Of a DNA stretch of 64,000 bases, positions 49,566 through 58,643 are shown one piece after another. Within the stretch, counting starts at the first letter, position 1; each line of letters opens with the position of its first letter. The DNA is from Chryseobacterium panacisoli. GTDB lineage: Bacteria > Bacteroidota > Bacteroidia > Flavobacteriales > Weeksellaceae. A model generated the notes under the pieces. That model had not been told where the DNA came from, did not search any database, and saw only the letters and a list, made by a program, of their open reading frames with translations. The stretch is taken from NCBI RefSeq assembly GCF_008274625.1, contig NZ_VTRU01000001.1, forward strand, positions 620,001 through 684,000, read 5' to 3'. A program made the position numbers and the translations under genes.

Positions 49566-49922
49566 TTATGCTGTGATTTTCTTTTTATGTTTTTTACCCC
49601 AATCTGCCAGAGCAGCAATCACATCTTTCAGAGACTCACTGTATTCTGTAGGAACATATTCTACCAAAACCGGTTTCTGATCTGTAAGAACGGTTCTTTC
49701 AACTAAATGATTCACTTCAAGCTTTTTCAATTCGCTGGACAGGACTCTTGCTGAGATTCCTTTGATGGTTCGCTGTAATTCATTGAAGCGTGTATGACCG
49801 CCTAAAATAGCAATCATTACTCTAATGGTCCACCTGCCTCCAAGAACATATAAAGCATCCTCAGTAGCAGCCAGATGCGTGCTGCATTGCGGCCTTGAAT
49901 ACACTATTTTTTCTTCTTCCAT
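49566..49922 (-). CDS. HxlR-family transcriptional regulator
   Basis: A 118-residue winged-helix regulator of the HxlR/YodB group (GGRWTIRVMIAILGG, RFNELQRTIKGISARVLSSELKKLE, LVEYVPTEYSESLKDVI). A Cys at residue 14 (RPQCSTHL) lies at the place where YodB relatives sense quinones or thiol stress. It is divergent from the azoreductase gene, a classic regulator-target pair. Confidence 0.88.
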   Translation of the reverse strand: MEEEKIVYSRPQCSTHLAATEDALYVLGGRWTIRVMIAILGGHTRFNELQRTIKGISARVLSSELKKLEVNHLVERTVLTDQKPVLVEYVPTEYSESLKDVIAALADWGKKHKKKITA

Positions 49923-49940
49923 TGTCTCTGTTTTATGTGG

Positions 49941-50012
49941 TTACTAACCTAAATGTTATTACTAACCTTTTGGTAACTACTATCTTTTTATTAGTAAATA
50001 TAGATAATTTTG
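49941..50012. promoter_or_regulatory. Divergent HxlR/azoreductase control region
   Basis: TTACTAACCT occurs twice (49941-49950 and 49959-49968, period 18), and the second copy is followed by GGTAAC, forming a partial inverted repeat. A TAATTTTG box for the azoreductase lies at 50005-50012. Confidence 0.55.
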
Positions 50013-50038
50013 AAACATCAATTTAAAAAAAAATAAAA

Positions 50039-50641
50039 ATGAAACGAGTACTTCATATCATCTCCAGCCCAAGAAGCGAATCATCAATCAGTAAAAAACT
50101 GGGAAATGCTGTTGTAGAAAAAATCACAGCGAAATATCCTGACAGTGTTTTTAAAAAACGTGATCTTGCCAACCCACTGTTTCCTCATTTAGAAGAAGCC
50201 CATATCAATGCATTTTTCACTCCGGCTGAAAACCGTACTTCTGAACAGTTGGAAACTGTAAAGCTTTCTGATACAGTAATTGATGAACTGCATGAAGCTG
50301 ATATTATCATTATTGAAGCTCCACTGTATAATTTCAGTATCACTTCTACCCTTAAATCATGGCTTGACCACATTGCGAGAGCAGGAAAGACATTCAGCTA
50401 CAGCGAAAACGGTCCTGAAGGCCTGGTGAAGAATAAGAAAGTATACCTTGCTTTTTCAAGTGGCGGCGTATATTCTGAAGGAGAAAGACAAGCTTACGAT
50501 TTTGTAGTTCCTTACTTAAAACAAACTCTTGGATTTATGGGAATGACGGATATTTCTGTTGTCCGTGCAGAAGGTCTTTCTGTTCCGGTTATTCAGGATA
50601 CGGCCTTACAAAAAGGGATTGAAAGTATTGTTGTAGAGTAA
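50039..50641 (+). CDS. FMN-dependent NADH azoreductase (AzoR type)
   Basis: A 200-residue flavodoxin-fold enzyme: LHIISSPRSESSISKKL at the FMN phosphate site, IEAPLYNFSITSTLKSWLDHIARAG and FSSGGVYSEG. Azoreductases reduce quinones and azo dyes with NAD(P)H and protect against thiol-reactive quinones. Divergence from HxlR, itself usually quinone/thiol responsive, strengthens the call. Confidence 0.9.
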   Translation: MKRVLHIISSPRSESSISKKLGNAVVEKITAKYPDSVFKKRDLANPLFPHLEEAHINAFFTPAENRTSEQLETVKLSDTVIDELHEADIIIIEAPLYNFSITSTLKSWLDHIARAGKTFSYSENGPEGLVKNKKVYLAFSSGGVYSEGERQAYDFVVPYLKQTLGFMGMTDISVVRAEGLSVPVIQDTALQKGIESIVVE

Positions 50642-50647
50642 AAAATT

Positions 50648-50676
50648 AAAATGCTGTCCGTTAAGAACAGCATTTT
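50648..50676 (+). terminator. Terminator of the azoreductase gene
   Basis: A 10-bp stem AAAATGCTGT/ACAGCATTTT around a 9-nt loop, followed by T residues, 6 bp past the stop. Confidence 0.85.
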
Positions 50677-50790
50677 TTTATTGAATCTCATCATTAAAAA
50701 ACGTTACTTAATTAAAAGAATACTTTTCTCAACATATGTAAAGACTTTCTTTGTTTTTATTTCTCATTTTTATCGGATTAAAATAAAAAT

Positions 50791-51204
50791 ATGGAAAATA
50801 ATAAACAACCTCAGCTGATCAATCCCGCAGAACTGTTTAATCCGGAGCCTTACGGTTTCTCTCACAGTATTTCTGTGAAATCTCCTTTCCAGATGTGTTT
50901 TATATCCGGTCAGAGTGGCGGTGAAGGAGAAAACCATGTGCTGACAGATGATTTTAAAATGCAGGTACAGAATGCTTTGAAAAATTTAAAAATTGTTTTA
51001 CAGAGCCATTCTATGACGTTTGAGAATATTGTTAAGATCACTCTTCTTATTGTTGATCACAATCAGGAAAAACTTGAGATATGGGTTGCAGAAGCTAAGA
51101 AAGTTTGGAAAGGGACATTCTTACCTACAAGTACCCTTATTCCTGTGAGTCAGTTGGCTTTACCGGGAATGTTATTTGAGATTGATGCTATTGCGGTGAA
51201 ATAA
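50791..51204 (+). CDS. RidA/YjgF-family protein lacking the catalytic arginine
   Basis: A 137-residue Rid-family protein with MCFISGQSG, VQNALKNLKIVLQSHSMTFENIVKITLLI and a C-terminal FEIDAIAVK. RidA enzymes hydrolyse enamine/imine intermediates using an arginine in the P-[AT]-R-S context; here the same region reads LPTSTLIPVSQL, with Ser in place of Arg. So it is probably not an imine deaminase and belongs to another Rid subfamily. Single gene with a terminator at 51277. Confidence 0.82.
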   Translation: MENNKQPQLINPAELFNPEPYGFSHSISVKSPFQMCFISGQSGGEGENHVLTDDFKMQVQNALKNLKIVLQSHSMTFENIVKITLLIVDHNQEKLEIWVAEAKKVWKGTFLPTSTLIPVSQLALPGMLFEIDAIAVK

Positions 51205-51609
51205 CCTGCAAAAACACATAAGCTTTCCTTTATTTCTGAATTCAACTTAACTTTATGAATTCACATGCCATTTAAGCCTGAATATTCAATTCAGGTATTT
51301 TTTTTCACATTATTTAAAATAATTCTAAACTAGGTGAAAACAAAACCTCTTAAAACCACCTCATACAAAGGGTTTGTTACAAAAAATTAAAATCATACAA
51401 CTGGAAATTACGTAGAAATACTGAATCTTATATGACGGGATCTGATTAATTTCGGGTAAACAAAAACTGACAACTATGGATAGCTTGAAAAGCATGCATT
51501 CATTTCTGAAAAGGAAATGGTATCTGAAAATCCGGCAGCTATAGATCAATCGGTACGACAACTTCCTGTTAAAAGGAGTTGAAGATATCTAACCCAAATT
51601 TTTAACGAA
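51205..51609 (+). other. 405-bp intergenic region before the redox operon
   Basis: Contains the RidA terminator and then about 300 bp of AT-rich DNA. A 22-codon ATG ORF (51476-51544) shows no supporting features. No confident promoter box was found, so the operon promoter remains unidentified. Confidence 0.4.
51277..51295 (+). terminator. Terminator of the RidA-like gene
   Basis: CCTGAAT/ATTCAGG stem with a 5-nt loop, followed by TATTTTTTTT. Confidence 0.7.
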
Positions 51610-52056
51610 ATGAATATTATTAACAAAATCCTCAACGTCGACGATTATTATTTCGACGTGTTTATGTCTATCTCGGAAGCGCTTGCCGGGTTTACGGTAA
51701 ACGAATTACAGTCTACGGGCCTGGCAGAAGCCTACTACACCTACGTTATGAAAAGCTTAGAAGCGGCTACTTTCGTAGAATTCCTTACAGTCTCTAAAAA
51801 TATTCTTGAAAAATCTTCTGATGAAGATCAGTTGAAAAAAGCTATTCAAACTGAAATCATCGCCAATCCCGGAATGAATGACATTGCCGGAAAAGTGATC
51901 ACGATGTGGTATTTGGGAACGTGGGAAGGCGCTTACATCAATGATCTTTCATACAAAGAAGGTCTTGTCTGGAACCTGATGCATTCTCATCCGCCCGGAG
52001 CAAAACAACCTGGCTACAAATCGTGGAACATTAAACCTGTAAACAGCTACTCATGA
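51610..52056 (+). CDS. Sugar-dehydrogenase-type small subunit (FAD-SLDH family), signal-less
   Basis: A 148-residue helical protein resembling the small subunit of membrane-bound sugar or sorbitol dehydrogenases (PF12318-type). It has FMSISEALAGFTVNELQSTGLAEAYY and the C-terminal ITMWYLGTWEG and HPPGAKQPGYKSWN motifs. Classical members carry a Tat signal and ferry the catalytic subunit out; none is present here, so the complex may be cytosolic. It overlaps the GMC gene by 4 bp. Confidence 0.65.
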   Translation: MNIINKILNVDDYYFDVFMSISEALAGFTVNELQSTGLAEAYYTYVMKSLEAATFVEFLTVSKNILEKSSDEDQLKKAIQTEIIANPGMNDIAGKVITMWYLGTWEGAYINDLSYKEGLVWNLMHSHPPGAKQPGYKSWNIKPVNSYS

Positions 52057-54131
52057 ATCAGACCAACAATAAAAAAGATGTGATCATCGTAGGAACGGGG
52101 ATTGCAGGATCATTGATTGCAAAGCTACTGTCTGATCATGTGTTTGATATAACAAAAGGCAAGATGATTCACCGTGCAGATGCAGGAAAATCGGATAATA
52201 TTAAGGAAATATCAATCCTTATGTATGAGGCGGGGCTGGAAGCTGGTACTGAACTGGATTCCGTATCCTCTATGACCACTTATAATGAGTATATCCGTAC
52301 TTTTTACAGAGAAGAAGCCAAAGTTCCCAACTCTCCTTACCCGAACTTGAAGCAGGCACCTTCTCCAAATGTTCTGGATATGGAACATATTGTACAGCCG
52401 TTTCCTGATAAAAAAGGATATCTGGTTCAGTTTGGGCCGATGCCATTTGCAAGTGATGCCATCAGAGTGGGAGGCGGAACTACCCTTCACTGGCTGGGAA
52501 CTACCCCAAGAATGCTTCCGAATGATTTCAAACTTACAGAAAAATATGGGATTACCATTCCTCAGCCGAATTCTGATAAACCAAGTCCTGTCGATTGGCC
52601 GATAAATTATGAAGAGTTAAGGCCTTATTATGAAATGGCAGAATTTGAAATTGGAGTTTCAGGAGATGTTTCAAGACAGGAATATCCAATTGTTGAAAAT
52701 ATGGAGGAATATTATGGAGATTATGTATTTCCGATGGAAGAAATTCCTCAAAGTTATATGGATCATAAAATCATTGATGGGCTTAAAGGTACAAGCGTAA
52801 AGCTAAGCTCCGGAGAGATTCCTTTAATGATGGTACCTTCTCCACAAGGTAGAAACTCTATTCCGAATCCAAAATACGGAAAAACAAAGATCATCAAAGC
52901 CGAACCAAAAGAATCGGGATACAAACTGGTTTTAGACAGTTCTGAAAAAGAAGAATACAAGGCTCTCGGTTCTGTCTGGAATCCTTATATGGGAGAGCGT
53001 TGTGAAGGAAATGCGTCTTGTGTTCCGATCTGTCCGGTTCAGGCGAAATACAATGCTTTAAAAACATTGAAAAAGGCACTGTATAAAATTAATGATAATG
53101 AAAACCTTAAGCGTAATCCGTACATGCAGATTCAGGCTCAGAGTGTCGTGTACAGATTAAGTGTTGACCAGAATGATAAAGATAAAATTTCCAAAGTTCA
53201 TCTGAGAAGGTATACTTCAAAGGAGAAAACAGATTTCGTTGAAGAGTCAATTGACACTTCAGATGCGATCGTAATTCTGGCGGCCAATGCTTTTGAAAAT
53301 CCAAAAATACTACTGAATTCCAAATACACAGTTAATAATGTTGTGAAAACAGCTGCCAACAGCAGTGATCAGGTAGGAAGAAACCTGATGGATCATATGG
53401 TAATGCTTACCTGGGGGCTTTTCCCTGAACCGGTATATCCATACAGAGGTCCTGGTTCTACTACTAATATTTCGTCTTTCCGTGACGGAAAATTCAGAAG
53501 TGAATTTTCTGCATGGATCTCTCCTCTTGACAACTGGGGATGGGGCTGGCCGGCATTTTCCCCGGGATCTGATGTTGCCTATTTTATCAGCCAGGAGAAG
53601 CTTTTCGGAGCAGAATTAAGAGAAGCACTTACGAACAGGCTGTCAAAACAGGTTTTATTCCACTTCGAGATTGAGCAGCTGCCGAATCCGAATAACAGAG
53701 TAACCATTAATGATCAGTATCTGGATGTTCTTGGAATTCCGCGTCCTGTTATTCATTATGAGCTGACAGAGTACGAAATGAAAGCTATGGAACAGGCAAA
53801 ACATGCTTCGGATCAGATGTTCAAAAGATTGCATATTGATGATTTCACAAAATATACTGACGAAGACAAGAATTCTGTGATCTACAATGGTGTAAGATAT
53901 TCCTACAACGGAGCGGGCCACATCGTAGGAACTCACAGAATGGGTTCTACACCAGAGGATTCTGTCACCAACAGTTACTGTAAAGCCTGGGATCATCCGA
54001 ATTTATACATTGTAGGAGCAGGAAACATGACCACTTTGGGAACTTCAAATCCTACTTTAACATTATCAGCATTCACCATCCGTTCAGTGGAATCTATCCT
54101 TGCTGATCTTGAAACTCAACTTAAAAAATAA
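52053..54131 (+). CDS. GMC-family FAD oxidoreductase with Fe-S type cysteine motif
   Basis: A 692-residue flavoprotein. FAD site VIIVGTGIAGSLIAKLL at about residues 11-27. Around residues 312-328 the motif ERCEGNASCVPICPVQAKYN (C-x5-C-x3-C) resembles the iron-sulfur region of bacterial FAD glucose dehydrogenase. The C-terminal GMC catalytic part has GHIVGTHRMGS and GTSNPTLTLSAFTIRSVES. The likely reaction is oxidation of an alcohol or sugar hydroxyl. It is directly coupled to the small subunit and forms the core of the redox operon. Substrate unknown. Confidence 0.82.
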   Translation: MNQTNNKKDVIIVGTGIAGSLIAKLLSDHVFDITKGKMIHRADAGKSDNIKEISILMYEAGLEAGTELDSVSSMTTYNEYIRTFYREEAKVPNSPYPNLKQAPSPNVLDMEHIVQPFPDKKGYLVQFGPMPFASDAIRVGGGTTLHWLGTTPRMLPNDFKLTEKYGITIPQPNSDKPSPVDWPINYEELRPYYEMAEFEIGVSGDVSRQEYPIVENMEEYYGDYVFPMEEIPQSYMDHKIIDGLKGTSVKLSSGEIPLMMVPSPQGRNSIPNPKYGKTKIIKAEPKESGYKLVLDSSEKEEYKALGSVWNPYMGERCEGNASCVPICPVQAKYNALKTLKKALYKINDNENLKRNPYMQIQAQSVVYRLSVDQNDKDKISKVHLRRYTSKEKTDFVEESIDTSDAIVILAANAFENPKILLNSKYTVNNVVKTAANSSDQVGRNLMDHMVMLTWGLFPEPVYPYRGPGSTTNISSFRDGKFRSEFSAWISPLDNWGWGWPAFSPGSDVAYFISQEKLFGAELREALTNRLSKQVLFHFEIEQLPNPNNRVTINDQYLDVLGIPRPVIHYELTEYEMKAMEQAKHASDQMFKRLHIDDFTKYTDEDKNSVIYNGVRYSYNGAGHIVGTHRMGSTPEDSVTNSYCKAWDHPNLYIVGAGNMTTLGTSNPTLTLSAFTIRSVESILADLETQLKK

Positions 54132-54135
54132 CAAC

Positions 54136-55587
54136 ATGAGACAAAGACTTATCAATAAAACAGCACAACCACAGGAAACATTAACAGCAGGGAGAATGGC
54201 AGTAAGAAGTGCGGTCGTTACAGAAGCGGTTTCATTACCTTCATTATTATTTGATTCAACACTTAGCAAAGAAGACTGGATTGAAGGATTAAAACATCAC
54301 AGCAAAACATTAACAAATCTTTTACTGAATGATCAGATTGATGATTTCAATGCTTATTTAGAATCTCAGTTCGGTACAGAACTACCTGAATCAAAAAAAG
54401 GATTAACCGAAATTGATTATAAACCCATTTTACAGGATCTTTTACAGACAGCCATTCTCATTGAGCATTCTACCATTCCGCCTTATCTTACTGCTTTGTA
54501 TTCGATTAAAGATGGAACCAATGCTCTTGCTTCCCAAATCATCCGAAGTGTTGCTGTGGAAGAAATGCTTCACCTGATCATGGTTTGTAATGTATTGAAT
54601 GCAATTGATATCCAGCCTTCTGTTAACAAACAAGAAAATTACCCTACTTATCCGATGAAATTACCGATGAATGTTGATTTTTATATAGGTCTGGAAACAT
54701 TCTCGAGTAACAGTATTGCCACTTTTATTGCCATTGAAAGCCCAACCAAACCTTTGGTAAAGGCTCCGAAATATGACCACATACCAGATTCTTCGGAATT
54801 ATATTCTCAACGAGCTGCCGTACAGGATACCAATTTATGGACCCTTGAAAATATGAAAGGCTTCATCATGGAAAACGTCTATACTATTGGTGAATATTAT
54901 GATGTTTTATTCTTCTATATTGTTATTTTCCAAATCATAGCTTATTACAAAGAGCATGGAACTCTTCCGAAGAATTTCGAAGAACTGAATAGGGGTGGAA
55001 TTTTCACAGGAAAGCCATCCAAACAGATCCGTCCTGAACAGTATTACGGAAGTGGTGGGAAATTACATTTCGTAGAAGCTCTGGATGGCGTAATTGCTGT
55101 TTTCCAGGAAATTAAAGGACAGGGAGAAGGCGCTGATGACTCTATTTTCGATGTTGATCCGTCCCAGTTTGAAGAAGGGATGGAACTGGCTCATTATTTC
55201 AGATTTAAAGAAGTATTCCATGAGCATTTCTATCTCGGTGGAAACTACGAACCTTTTATGGATGAAAACGGAATGATGCCCGTTACTACACCACCAACGG
55301 GAAAAGATTTACCTGTAGACTGGAATGAAGCCTACCCTATGAAGCCTAACCCAAAAGTGGCAGATTATATCAAAAACAAAGAATTACATACACAGGGCGT
55401 TGAGTTTAATAAAACCTACAGACGGCTATTAGACGCCATACAAAGTGCGGTGGAAGGAAACCAAAGAGAACTGGAGAAATCCATTATGTACATGTATGCG
55501 TTGAAAGAACAGGCCGTTAACCTGATGAAACAGCCATTGGATTCACAAAATAATGCAGGTCCTACTTTCGAATACACCGAATTATAA
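54136..55587 (+). CDS. Ferritin-like (VioB-type) protein
   Basis: A 483-residue protein with a ferritin-like four-helix domain of the VioB/iminophenyl-pyruvate-dimer-synthase type (PF12902-like). Helix motifs include ILIEHSTIPPYLTALYSI and RSVAVEEMLHLIMVCNVLNAI, giving E-x-x-H metal ligands, and later FRFKEVFHEHF. The frame opens at TTG 54100; ATG 54136 follows the GMC stop by 4 bp and is the start. Dimerising or oxidising activity is family knowledge, not proven here. Confidence 0.75.
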   Translation: MRQRLINKTAQPQETLTAGRMAVRSAVVTEAVSLPSLLFDSTLSKEDWIEGLKHHSKTLTNLLLNDQIDDFNAYLESQFGTELPESKKGLTEIDYKPILQDLLQTAILIEHSTIPPYLTALYSIKDGTNALASQIIRSVAVEEMLHLIMVCNVLNAIDIQPSVNKQENYPTYPMKLPMNVDFYIGLETFSSNSIATFIAIESPTKPLVKAPKYDHIPDSSELYSQRAAVQDTNLWTLENMKGFIMENVYTIGEYYDVLFFYIVIFQIIAYYKEHGTLPKNFEELNRGGIFTGKPSKQIRPEQYYGSGGKLHFVEALDGVIAVFQEIKGQGEGADDSIFDVDPSQFEEGMELAHYFRFKEVFHEHFYLGGNYEPFMDENGMMPVTTPPTGKDLPVDWNEAYPMKPNPKVADYIKNKELHTQGVEFNKTYRRLLDAIQSAVEGNQRELEKSIMYMYALKEQAVNLMKQPLDSQNNAGPTFEYTEL

Positions 55588-55605
55588 CCATAAAAACGAT
55601 ATATC

Positions 55606-57135
55606 ATGCTTAAAAGAAAAAAAGAAAGTCCCCAAGCGGGAGGAGAACAGCTGCTCCGTAAAATGCCAGGCCAAAATGAAGTTAATCTGGCTGAGCTAAT
55701 GGATGGATATTCAAAACTTCTTATTGATGATCCGGTAAGACCATTCAGAGAAGACAACCTTCAGGCGATAGAGAATAATGTAGATTACGGAATTCTGGCG
55801 GCACTGTCTGGTACATGGGTAAGTTATAATGTTAATTACAATAAAGATATTGCCAAACCCTCATTAGCAAGCGGAGTGCATACTACCATTATGCCTTCCC
55901 CCGGAACCAATTCAGGAACGATACCCGGAAAATTCGCTTTTGATAGTGAAGAATATATTGAGAAACTAACATTTTCTATTGTCCCGGGCGGCGTTCGTAA
56001 CCGCGGTGGTGCCAGTGAACTCTTCTGTGGGGCTGTTAAATATGAGCAAAGCATCAAGAGTGTTAATACTGTACAGGGACAAGATGCTTTGAAATACACC
56101 CCTATTCATGAAGAAAACGGCATGTATCTCTGGTTGAGTGATGTCTACAACCATGCGGCAACTAAGGAATCTATTGAAAGAGACCGCGGCATTCATGCTT
56201 TTTCAAAGGAAGATGCAGAAAAGTATGGGTACACCGGAGAATACAGAGATGAGCCTTTGGTAAGAATAACACCGGACGGAGAGGAAAGAAAACAATATAT
56301 TCTTCTAAGCCAGCTCCAGCCGGGACAGCCTTATTACGAGATTATTCCGGCACAGGAACTCAAGGCAGGAGCAGGAGTTGACGGCCCTTACTTTATTCCG
56401 GACTACTCTATTTCCCGAAGCGGCGTTATTCCTCACGGAAGTACCATTACTTTACTTGGCGATATTATTCCCCAGAATACGGCTGATAATACCTTCTATT
56501 TAATTGAAGGTTCACCTAAATTTCCTTATGGAAAAGAAGCATGGGATACTAATCATCTTTCCATTTCACGAACTATGGGAAACGCAGGGGTAACACCTGA
56601 CAATATTATTGATCTTGACAAACCTGCACCGGATTGGGTTCATGAAACCCTTAATGATGATAATGATCCGGGTTCAAATAAAATCTACACCCAGAGAATA
56701 CTCGCAGATGATTTATATCCTTATTCTGTACGGCCTGATCTGAGGCTCAGGGATACACTAAGAGGTCAGAAGGTTAGCAATTATGTACATGTGAGAATGT
56801 CTTCCAAAATGAAAACCGGCGCACAGGGAGGTATTTTAAATGTTCCTTTTGTAAACCGTTTTGTTCCGACTGTTGAAGTGGATATGGATATGTGGATTGA
56901 AACCATTATTGAAGACGGGAAAGAAATTCTTCAGCTGCAATATGAGCAGATTGTATTCTTTGAATTTGATTTCGGAAATGATGGCGGTACCACAAGCTGG
57001 CCTCATATTCAGGTCAATACACTTCGTAAGATTCAAGATATCCCTGAGGATCAGAGAAAAGTGATTGAAGAGCAGTTTTTCAATACTACGGGAAGTTCTG
57101 ATTCAGCATCAGGATGCCCTTATCATAAAGGATAA
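55606..57135 (+). CDS. Heme-binding-like (FMP-type) protein with C-terminal CPYHKG
   Basis: A 509-residue protein without signal peptide. Residues about 65-280 resemble an FMP-type heme-binding beta-barrel: LSGTWVSYNVNYN, IVPGGVRNRGGASELFCGAVKYEQS, HEENGMYLWL and SISRSGVIPHGSTITLLGD. The C-terminal half is beta-rich and the protein ends in GCPYHKG, a Cys-Pro motif often linked to heme binding. Last gene of the operon, 18 bp after the ferritin-like gene. The heme assignment is from motif memory and should be tested. Confidence 0.6.
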   Translation: MLKRKKESPQAGGEQLLRKMPGQNEVNLAELMDGYSKLLIDDPVRPFREDNLQAIENNVDYGILAALSGTWVSYNVNYNKDIAKPSLASGVHTTIMPSPGTNSGTIPGKFAFDSEEYIEKLTFSIVPGGVRNRGGASELFCGAVKYEQSIKSVNTVQGQDALKYTPIHEENGMYLWLSDVYNHAATKESIERDRGIHAFSKEDAEKYGYTGEYRDEPLVRITPDGEERKQYILLSQLQPGQPYYEIIPAQELKAGAGVDGPYFIPDYSISRSGVIPHGSTITLLGDIIPQNTADNTFYLIEGSPKFPYGKEAWDTNHLSISRTMGNAGVTPDNIIDLDKPAPDWVHETLNDDNDPGSNKIYTQRILADDLYPYSVRPDLRLRDTLRGQKVSNYVHVRMSSKMKTGAQGGILNVPFVNRFVPTVEVDMDMWIETIIEDGKEILQLQYEQIVFFEFDFGNDGGTTSWPHIQVNTLRKIQDIPEDQRKVIEEQFFNTTGSSDSASGCPYHKG

Positions 57136-57185
57136 TATTGCTGAAAAATGGATGGTATTTAATTACATAAATCCCCCAAATAAAG

Positions 57186-57209
57186 TAGGAGATCTGTATG
57201 GGTCTCCTA
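57186..57209 (+). terminator. Probable terminator of the redox operon
   Basis: TAGGAGA/TCTCCTA stem with a 10-nt loop followed by TTTATG; a modest T tract makes it weaker than others here. Confidence 0.55.
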
Positions 57210-57341
57210 TTTATGTAAAATATCAGCTTCTTTCACAACCTATTTTCTATATCAAAAAAACAGTTTTAAAACCCTGATTGATGGATCAGCATACCATTTA
57301 GAACATCTTTTTAAAAAAATATATTATTTTAATCTAATGTC

Positions 57342-57349
57342 TATATTTG
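57342..57349 (+). promoter_or_regulatory. Putative -7 promoter element for the AraC gene
   Basis: TATATTTG, an exact TAnnTTTG match, 84 bp before the ATG at 57433. The rest of the 297-bp gap shows no ORF or repeat. Confidence 0.5.
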
Positions 57350-57432
57350 CAAAGTTTCATTTTGAATTTCAAGCCTCACGAAATTCAGTTGCCAACCAGA
57401 AAGACTATCAGCTATGAACAAAAAAACAAAAA

Positions 57433-58587
57433 ATGGATAAGAGTAATTTATTAATTATTGTGACAATAATCTCTTTGTTCATTTCATTTTTTCTTGCATT
57501 TTTTCTCATTACCGTTAAAACAAAACATAAAACAAGCAATTCTCTTTTTGCTTTTTTTCTTATCATTACTGCAATAGACGTCAGCGAACCCTTATTGAGC
57601 CTGATAACTAATGTTCCTTCAGATTTAGGAATGTTCAGGAATTCTCTTGCCTTTCTACAGATTCCCACCTTTTACCTGTATGTATTATCGGTTTGCTATT
57701 CTGATTTTAAATTTAAACCTAAATATCTCATACACCTGCTTCCTTTCTTAGCAGCAAATATCACTTTGATCCCTCGCTTTTATTCGGTAGATACAGCTTC
57801 TAAGATAGAATTCATTATGAACCGTCAGAATATGATAGAGCTCCAGTTCAATCATATTCTTTTTCATATTCAGACATTTATCTATTTTACTGCTGTTTTT
57901 ATATTATTGAGAAAAGCAAAAAAATTATATCTCGAGAATTATTCCGGTACCAACATCAATTCTTATCACTGGCTGTTCCAGTTTACCAGTGTGCTTGCTG
58001 TTGTGTATTTAACTGCACTTTTAAAAAATATTTTTAAATTTTCAGATTACCCATATATCTCCGAGTGGATAAAAATCGGAATCCTGATTTCCCAACTGTT
58101 TATTGTTTGCTGGTACTTATTTAAAGCCCTCAACAATCCCGGTTTATTTAGAAACATTGATTCAAAATTAAAGCTTGTTTCGGATATTGTTTCAGAGGAA
58201 AAGAAGAATGAGCCTGAAAATGTACACGAAAACGCACACAACGAGGAACTTCTGAAATTAAAACATTTTATGACAGAAGAAAAACCATTCCTGAATCCTT
58301 CTATAACAATACAGGATATTTCTAATCATATTGGAATTCCTACCCGTGAACTATCTGTTTTAATCAATCATCAGCTAGGACAGCATTTTTATGATTTCGT
58401 CAATACATATCGGATAGAATATGCTATGGATATTTTAAAAGATGTTACAAAAACGAAGGTAACTATTCTTGAAATCTTATATGAAGTGGGTTTTAATTCA
58501 AAATCTTCTTTCAATACTGCGTTTAAAAAGCATACAGGAAACACCCCAACAGAATACCGTAAACTACTGCAAGACAACAAATTGTAG
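57433..58587 (+). CDS. AraC-family regulator with N-terminal membrane domain
   Basis: A 384-residue protein with about seven hydrophobic helices (IIVTIISLFISFFLAFFLI and others), a charged linker (KKNEPENVHENAHNEE) and a C-terminal AraC domain (HIGIPTRELSVLINHQLG, YEVGFNSKSSFNTAFKKHTGNTPTEYRK). It is the same architecture as 7512-8600. No target gene adjacent; the gene is followed by a remnant at 58644. Confidence 0.87.
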   Translation: MDKSNLLIIVTIISLFISFFLAFFLITVKTKHKTSNSLFAFFLIITAIDVSEPLLSLITNVPSDLGMFRNSLAFLQIPTFYLYVLSVCYSDFKFKPKYLIHLLPFLAANITLIPRFYSVDTASKIEFIMNRQNMIELQFNHILFHIQTFIYFTAVFILLRKAKKLYLENYSGTNINSYHWLFQFTSVLAVVYLTALLKNIFKFSDYPYISEWIKIGILISQLFIVCWYLFKALNNPGLFRNIDSKLKLVSDIVSEEKKNEPENVHENAHNEELLKLKHFMTEEKPFLNPSITIQDISNHIGIPTRELSVLINHQLGQHFYDFVNTYRIEYAMDILKDVTKTKVTILEILYEVGFNSKSSFNTAFKKHTGNTPTEYRKLLQDNKL

Positions 58588-58643
58588 TCACTCATATTTC
58601 AGATCTAAAGTATTCGCACTTATTTTTAATCAAATCTGTTTAA

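Noticed and set aside
51476..51544. 22-codon ORF upstream of the redox operon
   Set aside because: No ribosome site, conservation hint or leader-peptide logic could be supported.
57065..57277. Open frame at the end of the redox operon
   Set aside because: It starts inside the last gene of the operon in another frame and has no recognisable domain or start signal.
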